Positions 34,617 through 43,608 of a stretch of 64,000 nucleotides of DNA are shown here, one piece after another. The stretch covers positions 1 through 64,000 of the forward strand of contig ONLL01000001.1 of NCBI GenBank assembly GCA_900318685.1, in the 5' to 3' direction. The notes under the pieces were generated by a model, which had not been told where the DNA came from, ran no database searches, and was given only the letters and a program-made list of their open reading frames with translations. Positions within the stretch are counted from its first letter, which is position 1. Every line of letters starts with the position of its first letter. The position numbers and the translations under genes are program-made. Source of the stretch: an uncultured Prevotellaceae bacterium. GTDB lineage: Bacteria; Bacteroidota; Bacteroidia; Bacteroidales; Bacteroidaceae.

Positions 34617-37600
34617 AGATTGATCTTCAGACCGGCAAAGAATGCACGGCTATGAGCCATGTTGCCATTGTCGATGCCCTGATAGAAGACGCTGTTGCCC
34701 AACGAGAACTCAGGATCGCTGCCCTTGTAGTGGGTGGCGGTGAAGAGGTTCTGAGCCTCAGCCCAGATGGTGAGTCCCATGAGCCAGTCCCATGTGCCGG
34801 GAATGGGCACGCGATAGGTCAGGCGGAGTGACTTCAGGCGGAGGTAGGATCCGTCCTCAATCCAGCGGTCGGAGAAACGGTTGTTGCCCATCGGGTCGCC
34901 GAAGTTGGCACGTGGCAGTTCGGCCTGCTGTCCCTCGTAGCGCCAGCGTCCTATCTCCGACACCTGCTGGTTGTAGAAGTTGCTTCCTGCGTTGAGCACC
35001 GAGCGCTGATAGTTGTAGACATCGTTGCCCAGCGAATAGTTGAAGCCCAGGTCAAGCGAGAGGTGCTTCCAGTTGACCGATGCAAAGATGTTGCCATAGA
35101 TGTCGGGGTTGGGATCGCCGATGACGGTCTTGTCGGCTTCGGTGATCTTTCCGTCCTTGTTCAGGTCCATGAAGTGCACATCGCCTGCGAGGAACTCATG
35201 CGGGTTACCGGCATTGTCGACCGTATAGAGGTAGCCGTTCGGTCCTGCTGCACGAGCCTCAGCATCGGAAGCGAAGATGCCTTCCGTCTTATATCCGTAG
35301 AACAATGCCACAGGATTGCCCACCTTCGTGAGGATATTGTCCTCGCCATAGATGGAAGAGAGCGAATTGAAGCCCTCAGGCAGCTTGGTCACCTTATTCT
35401 TATAGTGGCCCACGGAAGCGCCCACCTCGATGCTCCAATCCTTTGCGACAACAGGCTTGGTAGTGATGGTGGCCTCGAAGCCCTGATTCTCCAGCTCGCC
35501 GCCGTTACTCCAGTAAAGGTTGATACCTCCGATGGGGTTGGTGAAGGCCTTCTGAGTGAGAAGGTTGTCTGTTTTATGCTTGAAGAGGTCGAACTTCACG
35601 CCTACACGATTGCCGAACAGGTAGCTCTGCAGACCGATGTTGAACTTCTTCGTCGACTCCCATTGAATCTTGTCGTTACCGACGTTGGTAAGCTGGGTAC
35701 CGATGGCGTTGGAGTTGTAGCGAACGGTAGTGTAGCTGGTGCGGGCGGCATAGTTGCTGATGCCGTCGTTGCCGCTGATGTCAAAGCCGGCATTCAGGCG
35801 CAGGTAGTTGACAAAGTAATTTTTGGGGAACCAGTTCTCGTTCGTCAGCACCCATCCTAGCTGGAGGCTGGGGAAGAGCGCCCACTTCACTCCGAAGAGT
35901 CCGAGTCCGCTGACGTTCTCGCCGAAACGGCTGTTGGCCTCACCCAGCAATGAGAGCGTAGCGAAGTAGCGGTTCATGTAGTTATAGTCGGCATTGCCGT
36001 ACCACTGTATCTGCTTCCACACATCGTTGACACCCTGGATGTTGCGGAATCCTGTCCATCCGAGCGACGGGTTCTTGTCGTTGGTCTCACCAGTAGCCTG
36101 TACGGCAACATCGTTGCTGTCGAAGCTGAACGTGTTGTAGCGCATGCCTCCGAAGGCAGCCACCGTATGAGGTCCGTACTGATGCTTCCAGTCAAGCTGC
36201 AGCTTACCCAGGATGTTGTTCTCGTTGGAGAACATCGACTGCGTCTTGGCATACACACGTCCTAGCTGTGAGATGTTGAACGAAGGCACGCCCGTGAACG
36301 GACGGAAGTAGCGCTGCGAGTTGCGGTCGATGGTATAGCTGAACATGACCGTCAGCTTCAGGTCATCATTAATATTATAAACCGGCTCTACGCGAACATT
36401 GAAGAAGGTGTTCTCGGCATTGTTCTTGTTGTCGCCCTTACCATTGACGAGTACTGCTACGGGGTTAGCCAGCGCATAGGCGTTGGTCAGCTGCGAGAAG
36501 ATGTCGTCGTAGTCGGAGAGCAACTCGGAGAAGCCGCCCTGCCCGTTGTTGAGCAGCTTGTTGTACTGATAGGGAGACACCAACGGCGACTTGATCAGGG
36601 CCAGGGCCGTGGGTGAGACTACCGTTCCGGCACCGAAGTCGGCAGGCATACCGTTGTCGAAGACTCCGTTACTTGTACGTGCGATAGAAATGTCGAACTT
36701 CGTGTTCAAGTTCCACAGAATCTTGATGTCGGTATTGAAGCGGACATTCATTCGGTTGAAATAGTTCTTCTTAGCCGAATACTGCGCATCGACATAGCCA
36801 ACGGAGAGGTTGTACATACCGATGTTATCACCACCCTGCACGTTGATGCTGTAGTTCTGGGTCATTGACTCGTGATAGACGGCATCGGTCCAGTCGGTGT
36901 TGTTGTGGTATACATGATAGTAATAGCCCTCGGGATCGTCGTTGAGGAAACGGAAGTTGATCTTACGATCCTTCAGACCATCGATGGTTCCGAGCATCTC
37001 GGTAGCATAGGTGCGATACTGGTCGGCATTCATCAGCGTGGGCAGTTTGGGGAGCAAGATGAGTCCAGCCGAGACGTTGGCATCGATACGTGTAGCCATC
37101 GAGTGACCACGCTTCGTGTCGATAAGGATGATACCATTAGCGCCACGTGCACCATAGAGGGCGGTGGCATTCTTCAGAATGGTCACCTTCGCCACATCGT
37201 CAGGAGCGATGTTGGCCAGCATGTTCTTGGTCTGACCTGTATGCAGGGCATAGCGGTCGCGCTGCATGTCCTGCTCGACTCCGTCGATGATAATCAGCGG
37301 CTGGGCATCGGTGGTGATGCTGTTGAGTCCGCGAATAAACATCGCAGCACCTCCGTCGAGAGCAGCAGAACGCATGATGGAATGGACGTCGCCGCCCAGT
37401 TTGTTGGCCAGCTCATTGTCGATGGTGACACCAAAGCGCTCGATCGCAGCCTCAGCCTTTGCCGTATAGTCGGTACCCGTGGTGTACATCGACTGGAAGC
37501 GGTCCTTGAGCATCTTGATGGCAATCGTCTGACTGGGATTGCCTGCCTCGATGGCGACTTGCTGGGAAAGGTAACCTGGAGCGTGGACATACAGCGAGGT

Positions 37601-37927
37601 GGCAAACTCGGGAACCTTGATGGAGAAAGTTCCGTCGTCCTCGGTCATAGCCGTATAGCGGATATAACCCAGGGCCTGCAACTGAATACCGACGAGGGGC
37701 TGTCCCGTGGCCTGATCAGTCACGACACCCTTCAGGGTGATGGTGGGATACTTGTCGGCAACAGACCTGCGCACGGGCTGCTTGATGTCTTCAACATCCT
37801 CATCCTCTTCCTCGTCCTCAGTCTGAGCCATCGCAGGAACGACGCAGAATCCGAATACGAGTGTACAGAGCAGCAGTCTACGACTTACTGCCTGCCAAAG
37901 ATCAAATATAGTGCTCTTCATATTCAT
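34613..37927 (-). CDS. SusC/RagA-family TonB-dependent receptor (second pair)
   Basis: The 1104-residue receptor has a signal peptide to about residue 34 and a very acidic stretch (EDEEEDEDVED). A carboxypeptidase-regulatory-like domain follows (about 60-140, LKGVVTDQATGQPLVGIQ), then the plug (about 165-280: MFIRGLNSITTDAQPLIIID, KNATALYGARGANGIILI) and a 22-stranded barrel ending LKINL. It imports a ligand captured by the neighbouring SusD, using TonB energy. The start ATG at 37927 overlaps the upstream fasciclin gene stop (ATGA); an ATG at 37921 is also possible. Length is typical of the family. The ligand is unknown. Confidence 0.93.
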   Translation of the reverse strand: MNMKSTIFDLWQAVSRRLLLCTLVFGFCVVPAMAQTEDEEEDEDVEDIKQPVRRSVADKYPTITLKGVVTDQATGQPLVGIQLQALGYIRYTAMTEDDGTFSIKVPEFATSLYVHAPGYLSQQVAIEAGNPSQTIAIKMLKDRFQSMYTTGTDYTAKAEAAIERFGVTIDNELANKLGGDVHSIMRSAALDGGAAMFIRGLNSITTDAQPLIIIDGVEQDMQRDRYALHTGQTKNMLANIAPDDVAKVTILKNATALYGARGANGIILIDTKRGHSMATRIDANVSAGLILLPKLPTLMNADQYRTYATEMLGTIDGLKDRKINFRFLNDDPEGYYYHVYHNNTDWTDAVYHESMTQNYSINVQGGDNIGMYNLSVGYVDAQYSAKKNYFNRMNVRFNTDIKILWNLNTKFDISIARTSNGVFDNGMPADFGAGTVVSPTALALIKSPLVSPYQYNKLLNNGQGGFSELLSDYDDIFSQLTNAYALANPVAVLVNGKGDNKNNAENTFFNVRVEPVYNINDDLKLTVMFSYTIDRNSQRYFRPFTGVPSFNISQLGRVYAKTQSMFSNENNILGKLQLDWKHQYGPHTVAAFGGMRYNTFSFDSNDVAVQATGETNDKNPSLGWTGFRNIQGVNDVWKQIQWYGNADYNYMNRYFATLSLLGEANSRFGENVSGLGLFGVKWALFPSLQLGWVLTNENWFPKNYFVNYLRLNAGFDISGNDGISNYAARTSYTTVRYNSNAIGTQLTNVGNDKIQWESTKKFNIGLQSYLFGNRVGVKFDLFKHKTDNLLTQKAFTNPIGGINLYWSNGGELENQGFEATITTKPVVAKDWSIEVGASVGHYKNKVTKLPEGFNSLSSIYGEDNILTKVGNPVALFYGYKTEGIFASDAEARAAGPNGYLYTVDNAGNPHEFLAGDVHFMDLNKDGKITEADKTVIGDPNPDIYGNIFASVNWKHLSLDLGFNYSLGNDVYNYQRSVLNAGSNFYNQQVSEIGRWRYEGQQAELPRANFGDPMGNNRFSDRWIEDGSYLRLKSLRLTYRVPIPGTWDWLMGLTIWAEAQNLFTATHYKGSDPEFSLGNSVFYQGIDNGNMAHSRAFFAGLKINL

Positions 37928-39690
37928 TTCTTTTTAGCTTCAAATTCTTCAAGTTCTACAGGCTTCAGCACGATGGCGGCGATGCGCACGTCACGGGTGT
38001 AGGTAGCCAGCTGCTCGTTGGAGAACACACTCAGGGGTGATGTGATACGTAAGGTCGGATAGTAGGCGCCCAAGCCGTTGTAGGCTACCGGGAACGTGAA
38101 CTGACCGATGAATACGGAGTCGAGCTTCTCAGGATTGTTCTCGAACGAGGTCTTCATGTTCAAGGCCGTCGGCTGCTTGGGGAGCGTTCCTCCCGAAATG
38201 AGACTGTCGGCATAAGCCTTACTGAACTTAAACGATGCCAAGACACCATTCTCGTTGCAATAGCTCAGCTCGAAGTTCAGGTTGTTCGGACGCGGATCGT
38301 TGCCCAGCTGACGCATAGCCGAGGGCAGGAACACCACATAGAAGTTGTAGGTAGTCGACAGCACTCCAGGCAGCGTGACGCAGAAGTCGGGCTTGGCACG
38401 GTCGCCACTAGGCTCGACCCAGAGGTAACGATAGCCTCCGAAGTTACGACGCCTCACCTCGTCGCCAAAGATCTGGCTGATCAATGAGTCGGGAATGGAC
38501 TGCTGGCGATGAATCTGCGCGTTGAAGAATGCTGCCAGCGTGTTGCGCGGCTCGATAGAAAGCTCGGGATTGTATGACTCCCAGGGATAGAAAGCCAGGC
38601 TGTCGACGATGCGTGCATAACCGTTGCTCATCTCCACGGGCTGCCCGACCATATAGGTCTCGACCAGGTCCTTCGGGTTGGAGAACTTGTTGCGGTTGGT
38701 GCTACGCAGCGTATCGGAGGGTCCTACCTTACCTACGAGCCATTGGTTGTACATATTGGTATTGCTGAAAACCAGATTGTTCATCAGCACACGGCGCGTA
38801 AGAGAGTCACTCAGGTACTCGGCATCGACGGTAACAGTCTTTGTCTTCGTATCGCCTGCTTTCTCGTAGTTCTCAGGATCGGGAACGATAGTTGTCGTAA
38901 TGAACTTGTAGAGTTCCTTGATACGGTTGTAGTTGCTGACGAAAGCCTTGTTCGTCGGCATGAGGAAGGTGTAGGAACTGTCCTCATTGGCAATCTGCGC
39001 GTTAAGCTGCGCCGTCAGCGAGTTGCTCGTGACCATCACCGAGTCGATGTAGGTCTGCACACCATTGACCATTGGGCCCTTGATACTGGCATCGGGGTCG
39101 AGATAAGTGCGCTGGTACTTGAGGAACTGCTGGCGCAGCGAATCGACTCCCTGAGCCATGAAAATGTACTCGTAGAGATTGGGGAAGAAACGCGCAGCAC
39201 CATTGAGCATGTGCATCAGTCCGTTGATGCTCGGCATGTTGGTGGCGGTGATGTCAACACCATCGAACGTGTAGTTTCCGCTACCGGCGAAAGTGAACGA
39301 CTTATCGTTGAGCGTGTGCACACGTTCGTTGAGCAGTCCGGTAGCAGCATGACCATACTCTGCCACATGGCTCTTGATGAACTGCGCCAGAAGGGCGGAG
39401 TCAGTAAGCGTCTCAAGGTCGGCACGGTTGAACGTACCGTTTGCGGGTGCCCATACCGTCAGGTAACGGGTGTTGTTGAGCTCGCTGTCGAAGCCTGTCT
39501 TCTTCACCAGTTGTGCGAACTCGGAAAGCTGCGGGTTCTGGGAAATATTCTCCCAGAGCGTCAGGTTGCCCGAGGGCGTGCTGTCGAGCTTGGCCTCGTT
39601 ATAGTCGCTGAAGTCGGAGCACGATGTGGCAGCGAGCATACCTGCCGCCATCATCGCATATCCAAGATATTTATAGTGTTTCATATCCAT
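37924..39690 (-). CDS. Fasciclin (FAS1) domain lipoprotein, third of operon
   Basis: The 588-residue protein has a lipoprotein signal (MLAATSCSD, Cys at about 24). FAS1-type sequence follows: FAQLVKKTGFDSELNN, YLTVWAPANGTFNRADLETL, FIKSHVAEYGHAATG and ATNMPSINGLMHMLNGAARFFPN over about 35-175, the hallmark FAS1 order. A second, more divergent FAS1 region is suggested by YTFLMPTNKAFVSNYNRIKE at about 240. The C-terminal half is beta-rich without a known motif. FAS1 domains mediate adhesion or ligand binding. The protein is likely surface-exposed and works with the SusCD pairs. The end overlaps the next SusC gene by 4 bp. Confidence 0.85.
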   Translation of the reverse strand: MDMKHYKYLGYAMMAAGMLAATSCSDFSDYNEAKLDSTPSGNLTLWENISQNPQLSEFAQLVKKTGFDSELNNTRYLTVWAPANGTFNRADLETLTDSALLAQFIKSHVAEYGHAATGLLNERVHTLNDKSFTFAGSGNYTFDGVDITATNMPSINGLMHMLNGAARFFPNLYEYIFMAQGVDSLRQQFLKYQRTYLDPDASIKGPMVNGVQTYIDSVMVTSNSLTAQLNAQIANEDSSYTFLMPTNKAFVSNYNRIKELYKFITTTIVPDPENYEKAGDTKTKTVTVDAEYLSDSLTRRVLMNNLVFSNTNMYNQWLVGKVGPSDTLRSTNRNKFSNPKDLVETYMVGQPVEMSNGYARIVDSLAFYPWESYNPELSIEPRNTLAAFFNAQIHRQQSIPDSLISQIFGDEVRRRNFGGYRYLWVEPSGDRAKPDFCVTLPGVLSTTYNFYVVFLPSAMRQLGNDPRPNNLNFELSYCNENGVLASFKFSKAYADSLISGGTLPKQPTALNMKTSFENNPEKLDSVFIGQFTFPVAYNGLGAYYPTLRITSPLSVFSNEQLATYTRDVRIAAIVLKPVELEEFEAKKK

Positions 39691-39716
39691 TTGTCTTTAT
39701 GGTTGTCAATATGAGA

Positions 39717-41831
39717 TTAGAACCAGTCCTCGGAGTATGCGTCGTTGTCGACGACATCCAGTGGGACGAACTCAATGTAGTCAAGCTGCCACTTCAGGTC
39801 GGTCTCGTCAGAGATAACATTCTTGATACGGAACCAGTGCTCCTCGCTCTGTCGGAAGAGCTGGCGGCAGAGGATCCTGCGCAGAGAGGCATTACGGGCA
39901 TCACTACGCATGTTGTGATCGGTGCTATTGCCGTCGCCATACTCGGGATGGTCGACATAGCTGAAGAGTCCGCGCATATAGCCGCGGTTGCGGAGAGCGG
40001 CGTCGGTAGCCACGCCCAGGTCATCCTCTTCATAGAAGTGGGTAGAACCAATGCGCGGGTCACTGATGGGAATACGCACGTCGAGAGGAATGTCGAGCGC
40101 CATCATCGACTGGAGGCTGCTGCTCGTTCCCAGGTAGAATTGCATCATTCCGCCGTGCGACATCGGGGTGTAGAAGATGCGGAACTCGTAGTTGCCCGTC
40201 GGCAGAGGTGGCAGCTTGATGGCCAGGTCGTAGTCGCCCCATCCCTGGAAGGCATCGCTCTGCCAAGCGTTGTATGCACCCTTGATATTGTAGCGCAGAC
40301 GGTTCTCGCTAGTGTAGCTCTTCACACCGTCGAAGAAATTGAGCGGGAAGGCCACACGCCAACCACTGCCTCCACCATTGAGGGCCTTCATCTCACTACT
40401 GTTCGACATGCGTATGCCGTTGTTAATGAACTCCGGAAGGAACGTTGTCGTGTCGAAACGTAGACGCTCGTGGAGCACGCCCTGAGGCACCTGACGGTCA
40501 TAGACCAGCATGTCCTGCAGACTGTGGATATAGCCGTTGAAGGTCTGGATATTGGTGGGAGCACCGTTGGTGTCGCTCGGACGGTTGATCTTCACGCCCT
40601 TGAAGATCACTTGGTGCAGATCAGCACTACCCATCGTCCCCAGCTCGTCGGTCAGGGTGTTGAAGGCAACATAGCGGTTGATGAATAGCGAGCGCTTCGA
40701 CAACTTGGGCTCTGGCTGCCAGATCTTCAGAATGGTATTGGGCAGCATCGTCTCATAATAGTCGAAAGGCTGAGCGTCGTTAACGTAGTTCCAGGTCTTT
40801 GCTTTCTGCCACTTCTCGTTGTTTTCGTAGAGGAGCTGATCGACAGGCATTCCAGCGAAGAGCAGGTGGTAGGCCACAAACATGTTCAGCGTGTTGAAGC
40901 GATTGGTATAATCCGTTCCCGTGCTGATGGTGATGCCCTTCTCTACAGGATAGTCGTACCAGTTGGCAGCATCGCCGTAGACGCGATTGGCATAGGCAAT
41001 CAGATCGTCGATGTTGTTGATGCCATTCAATCGCATCACCGAGTCGGTCTCAGCAAACACGGTGTACATGATGAGGTTGTCGTATGGAACATAAAGAGGA
41101 TCGCGCGAGGAATTGTTGTCATTCCTGTCCGTGATGGTGTACTCCACATCTTTCCTCGTACGACGCAGCGAGTCAGCCAGGCCTGTCATCTGCAGAGCTT
41201 CTGAGAAGATGCTGAACTCAGGAATGCGCTGCAGCTCCTCAGGCAGCAGACGTGTATTACGTGGCACGACGCGATCAAGGACGTGAATAATGCCGTTGGT
41301 CACTAGGCTGTCGGCTTCGATGATCGTTGCCACCATGTTCAGTCGAATCTTACCCGTCGTTCCGTCGGAGGTAATGGGGATTCGAAGCATCGTGCTGAGT
41401 GTGCCTGAACCGCCACCCATGTCGATGGTCGTGGTCACACCCGTCGAAAGGTGATAACGAGCGATATCGTTGCAAAGACTGTCGGAGAGGCCCTCCAGCG
41501 AATTCTCTGTCATGCTATTGTGTGGCACGACGGCTTCAGGATCGTTGTACAGGGAGTCGATATACTCAGCAACCGCCTCGTTGTTGGGAACGTAGCAAGT
41601 GTACTCGCCGTATGATGAGAGGTTGCGGTCCAGTCCGACCCGGTTCAGTATGTAGGCAAAAGAGGACAGCTCTGCCTTACGCTTGATGAAGTCAGTGGCA
41701 GTCTCGCCCGTAGCCGTAAAAAGGTCGGACTCGTCGGGCTCAGGATTACAACCTGTGAGGAAGGCCAGCCCGAAGCATGCTACGCCAATGGCGAGCGTGT
41801 ACCTATTCAGTTTGATCAAGTTTTTCTTCAT
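39717..41831 (-). CDS. Fasciclin (FAS1) domain lipoprotein, second of operon
   Basis: The 704-residue protein has a lipoprotein signal (FGLAFLTGCNP, Cys at about 28). Two FAS1-like regions follow. The first (about 50-205) has LSSFAYILNRVGLDRNLS, YTCYVPNNEAVAEYID, IARYHLSTG and TNGIIHVLDRVV. The second (about 210-400) has EFSIFSEALQMTGLADSLRR and MYTVFAETDSVMRLNGI. The C-terminal about 200 residues look like a beta-sandwich (LPPLPTGNYEFRIFYTPMS, MALDIPLDVRIPISD, WQLDYIEFVPLDVVDND), a possible carbohydrate- or peptide-binding module. It is expected at the cell surface. It follows SusD by 18 bp and is followed by a further FAS1 gene after 26 bp. Confidence 0.87.
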   Translation of the reverse strand: MKKNLIKLNRYTLAIGVACFGLAFLTGCNPEPDESDLFTATGETATDFIKRKAELSSFAYILNRVGLDRNLSSYGEYTCYVPNNEAVAEYIDSLYNDPEAVVPHNSMTENSLEGLSDSLCNDIARYHLSTGVTTTIDMGGGSGTLSTMLRIPITSDGTTGKIRLNMVATIIEADSLVTNGIIHVLDRVVPRNTRLLPEELQRIPEFSIFSEALQMTGLADSLRRTRKDVEYTITDRNDNNSSRDPLYVPYDNLIMYTVFAETDSVMRLNGINNIDDLIAYANRVYGDAANWYDYPVEKGITISTGTDYTNRFNTLNMFVAYHLLFAGMPVDQLLYENNEKWQKAKTWNYVNDAQPFDYYETMLPNTILKIWQPEPKLSKRSLFINRYVAFNTLTDELGTMGSADLHQVIFKGVKINRPSDTNGAPTNIQTFNGYIHSLQDMLVYDRQVPQGVLHERLRFDTTTFLPEFINNGIRMSNSSEMKALNGGGSGWRVAFPLNFFDGVKSYTSENRLRYNIKGAYNAWQSDAFQGWGDYDLAIKLPPLPTGNYEFRIFYTPMSHGGMMQFYLGTSSSLQSMMALDIPLDVRIPISDPRIGSTHFYEEDDLGVATDAALRNRGYMRGLFSYVDHPEYGDGNSTDHNMRSDARNASLRRILCRQLFRQSEEHWFRIKNVISDETDLKWQLDYIEFVPLDVVDNDAYSEDWF

Positions 41832-41849
41832 TGTTGTTCCTCCTTTATT

Positions 41850-43592
41850 TTAATAGTTCTTTTCATACTCAGAAGTTTCCTTGTAGACAGGATTCTGGCG
41901 TAGCACGGGGCAGACGATAATGTCGGCATTGGGAACGGGCATGTAAAGATAGCACTCATTGGCCATCTTTGCCTGTACGCCCGAAGCCTCAGCACCACGT
42001 CCGCGAGTGGCAAGGTTCAGCATTTCACTATAGTTGGACACAAACGGCTCATCTGCGTCGTTGATCTCAGCCAAGGTTCTCGAATAATCGATGCCTTCCA
42101 CATGACGGTAGTTGTAGCGAAGCAAGTCATACCAGCGCTTCCCTTCGAAGCAAAGCTCACGCAGGCGCTCTTCCATGACCAAAAGTTCCATCTGGTCTTT
42201 GTTGTAGCCCTTGAAGGTGTTCCACTTCAGCGAGTCGGAGAGGTTCTCACGATAGAGCGAGCGTGTGTTGACAGCCTGCACCAGGGTGAACGGCTCGCGC
42301 AGCAGCTCTGCCTGAGTATCTGCATCCAGAGTCGTGTCAACCTGCTGAACGAGGGCCTCAGCCTTCATCAGCATCAGGTCGGTCAGACGATAGATGATAC
42401 AGTTGCGATTCAGGCCACCGGATCCGTAAGCCTCACGAGCTGTTACGGCCGTCTTGTTGGTGATGGCATTCTCAGAAATCATCTTGCGCACATCGTACGA
42501 CTCCTCACCATCGCTAGGCAGGTAGCAAGCTGCATAGTAGCGAAGGTCGATGTTGCTGAACACCTGATTGAATCCTACGCTGGAATTGGAAGTGGCAGCA
42601 CCGCCAAAAATCTGCGTAGCCTTTATAAAGCCTTCTCCTGATGCATCGGCAGCATTCTGGTGTTTGTACAGATAGGTGCCTACAGCAGTATTGGAGCGTG
42701 ACTGGAGTTCGAAGATGCTCTCCTCAGCATTCTGGTTGAAGAAGATGTCGACATAGGCATCGGCAGCGTCAGCCAGCGGATACTCCTTCGCGACAATCTC
42801 ATTACGTCCGCGCACGTGTTGGCTCTTCTTCGACTCGATGACCTTGTCGCAGTACTCCACACAGCGCTGATAATCAGCTTGACTATGCTTCACTGAGGCT
42901 CTCCAGAGATAGATGTCAGCAAGGATGGCGTTGATGCCGTCGTCGGTGAGCCATCCTACTCGGCGCCACTCGCTCGTGGTGTAGCTACGAGCGGAGATAG
43001 GGCTCTTGGCTGCTTCCTCGAGGTCGGCAATACAATGGTCGATAACAACGTCGGGAGCCGACTGGGTCACCATTCTGTCCTGACTGCTCTTTGTGTAAGC
43101 GTAGTCAATGTAAGGCACATCGCGGAAGTTGCGCACCAGATAGAAATAGCAGAGTGCACGAAGTGCGAGCATCTGCGAGCAGTCGACCTGATAGTCGCCC
43201 AACGTATAGTTTGGGTCGATGGACATCACTTCCTTAGCACGCTCCAATACGATGTTGCAGCGGTTGATAGCGGCGTAGACAGACGCCCACTCAGCGAAGG
43301 TGTTCGTCGTCTGAATATTGACAGCAGCAATCTCGGCGAGGGCATCGGGGATGTCGCCTGTCGGTGTTGCGGCACGCACGAACTCGTCCGACCTGAAGTC
43401 GCCCCAGATGAGCAGTCGTATCAGCACATTATTGTCCGCCATAGCAGCGTATGCAGCATTGACCATCGCAGACACATCTTCCTTTGTCTTCCAGAAGTCC
43501 TCATCCACTGTTTTGTCATCAGGGATAATGTGGGTGTCAACGCACGACACAAGCATCATGCTGGCGGCAAACATTAATATATACTTTTTCAT
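41850..43592 (-). CDS. SusD/RagB-family outer-membrane lipoprotein (first pair)
   Basis: The 580-residue lipoprotein starts MKKYILMFAASMMLVSCVD (Cys at 17). SusD signatures follow: DEDFWKTKEDVSAMVNAAYA, EWASVYAAINRCNIVLERA, LALRALCYFYLVRNFRDVPY, LTDLMLMKAEALVQQVD, and VMEERLRELCFEGKRWYDLL near the C-terminus. It ends VLRQNPVYKETSEYEKNY, with a closing hydrophobic/aromatic pattern. ATG at 43592 is chosen because the signal peptide begins there; the frame extends nine codons upstream. It is 16 bp after its SusC partner. Ligand unknown. Confidence 0.92.
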   Translation of the reverse strand: MKKYILMFAASMMLVSCVDTHIIPDDKTVDEDFWKTKEDVSAMVNAAYAAMADNNVLIRLLIWGDFRSDEFVRAATPTGDIPDALAEIAAVNIQTTNTFAEWASVYAAINRCNIVLERAKEVMSIDPNYTLGDYQVDCSQMLALRALCYFYLVRNFRDVPYIDYAYTKSSQDRMVTQSAPDVVIDHCIADLEEAAKSPISARSYTTSEWRRVGWLTDDGINAILADIYLWRASVKHSQADYQRCVEYCDKVIESKKSQHVRGRNEIVAKEYPLADAADAYVDIFFNQNAEESIFELQSRSNTAVGTYLYKHQNAADASGEGFIKATQIFGGAATSNSSVGFNQVFSNIDLRYYAACYLPSDGEESYDVRKMISENAITNKTAVTAREAYGSGGLNRNCIIYRLTDLMLMKAEALVQQVDTTLDADTQAELLREPFTLVQAVNTRSLYRENLSDSLKWNTFKGYNKDQMELLVMEERLRELCFEGKRWYDLLRYNYRHVEGIDYSRTLAEINDADEPFVSNYSEMLNLATRGRGAEASGVQAKMANECYLYMPVPNADIIVCPVLRQNPVYKETSEYEKNY

Positions 43593-43608
43593 AAGAGTAT
43601 CCTTTCTT

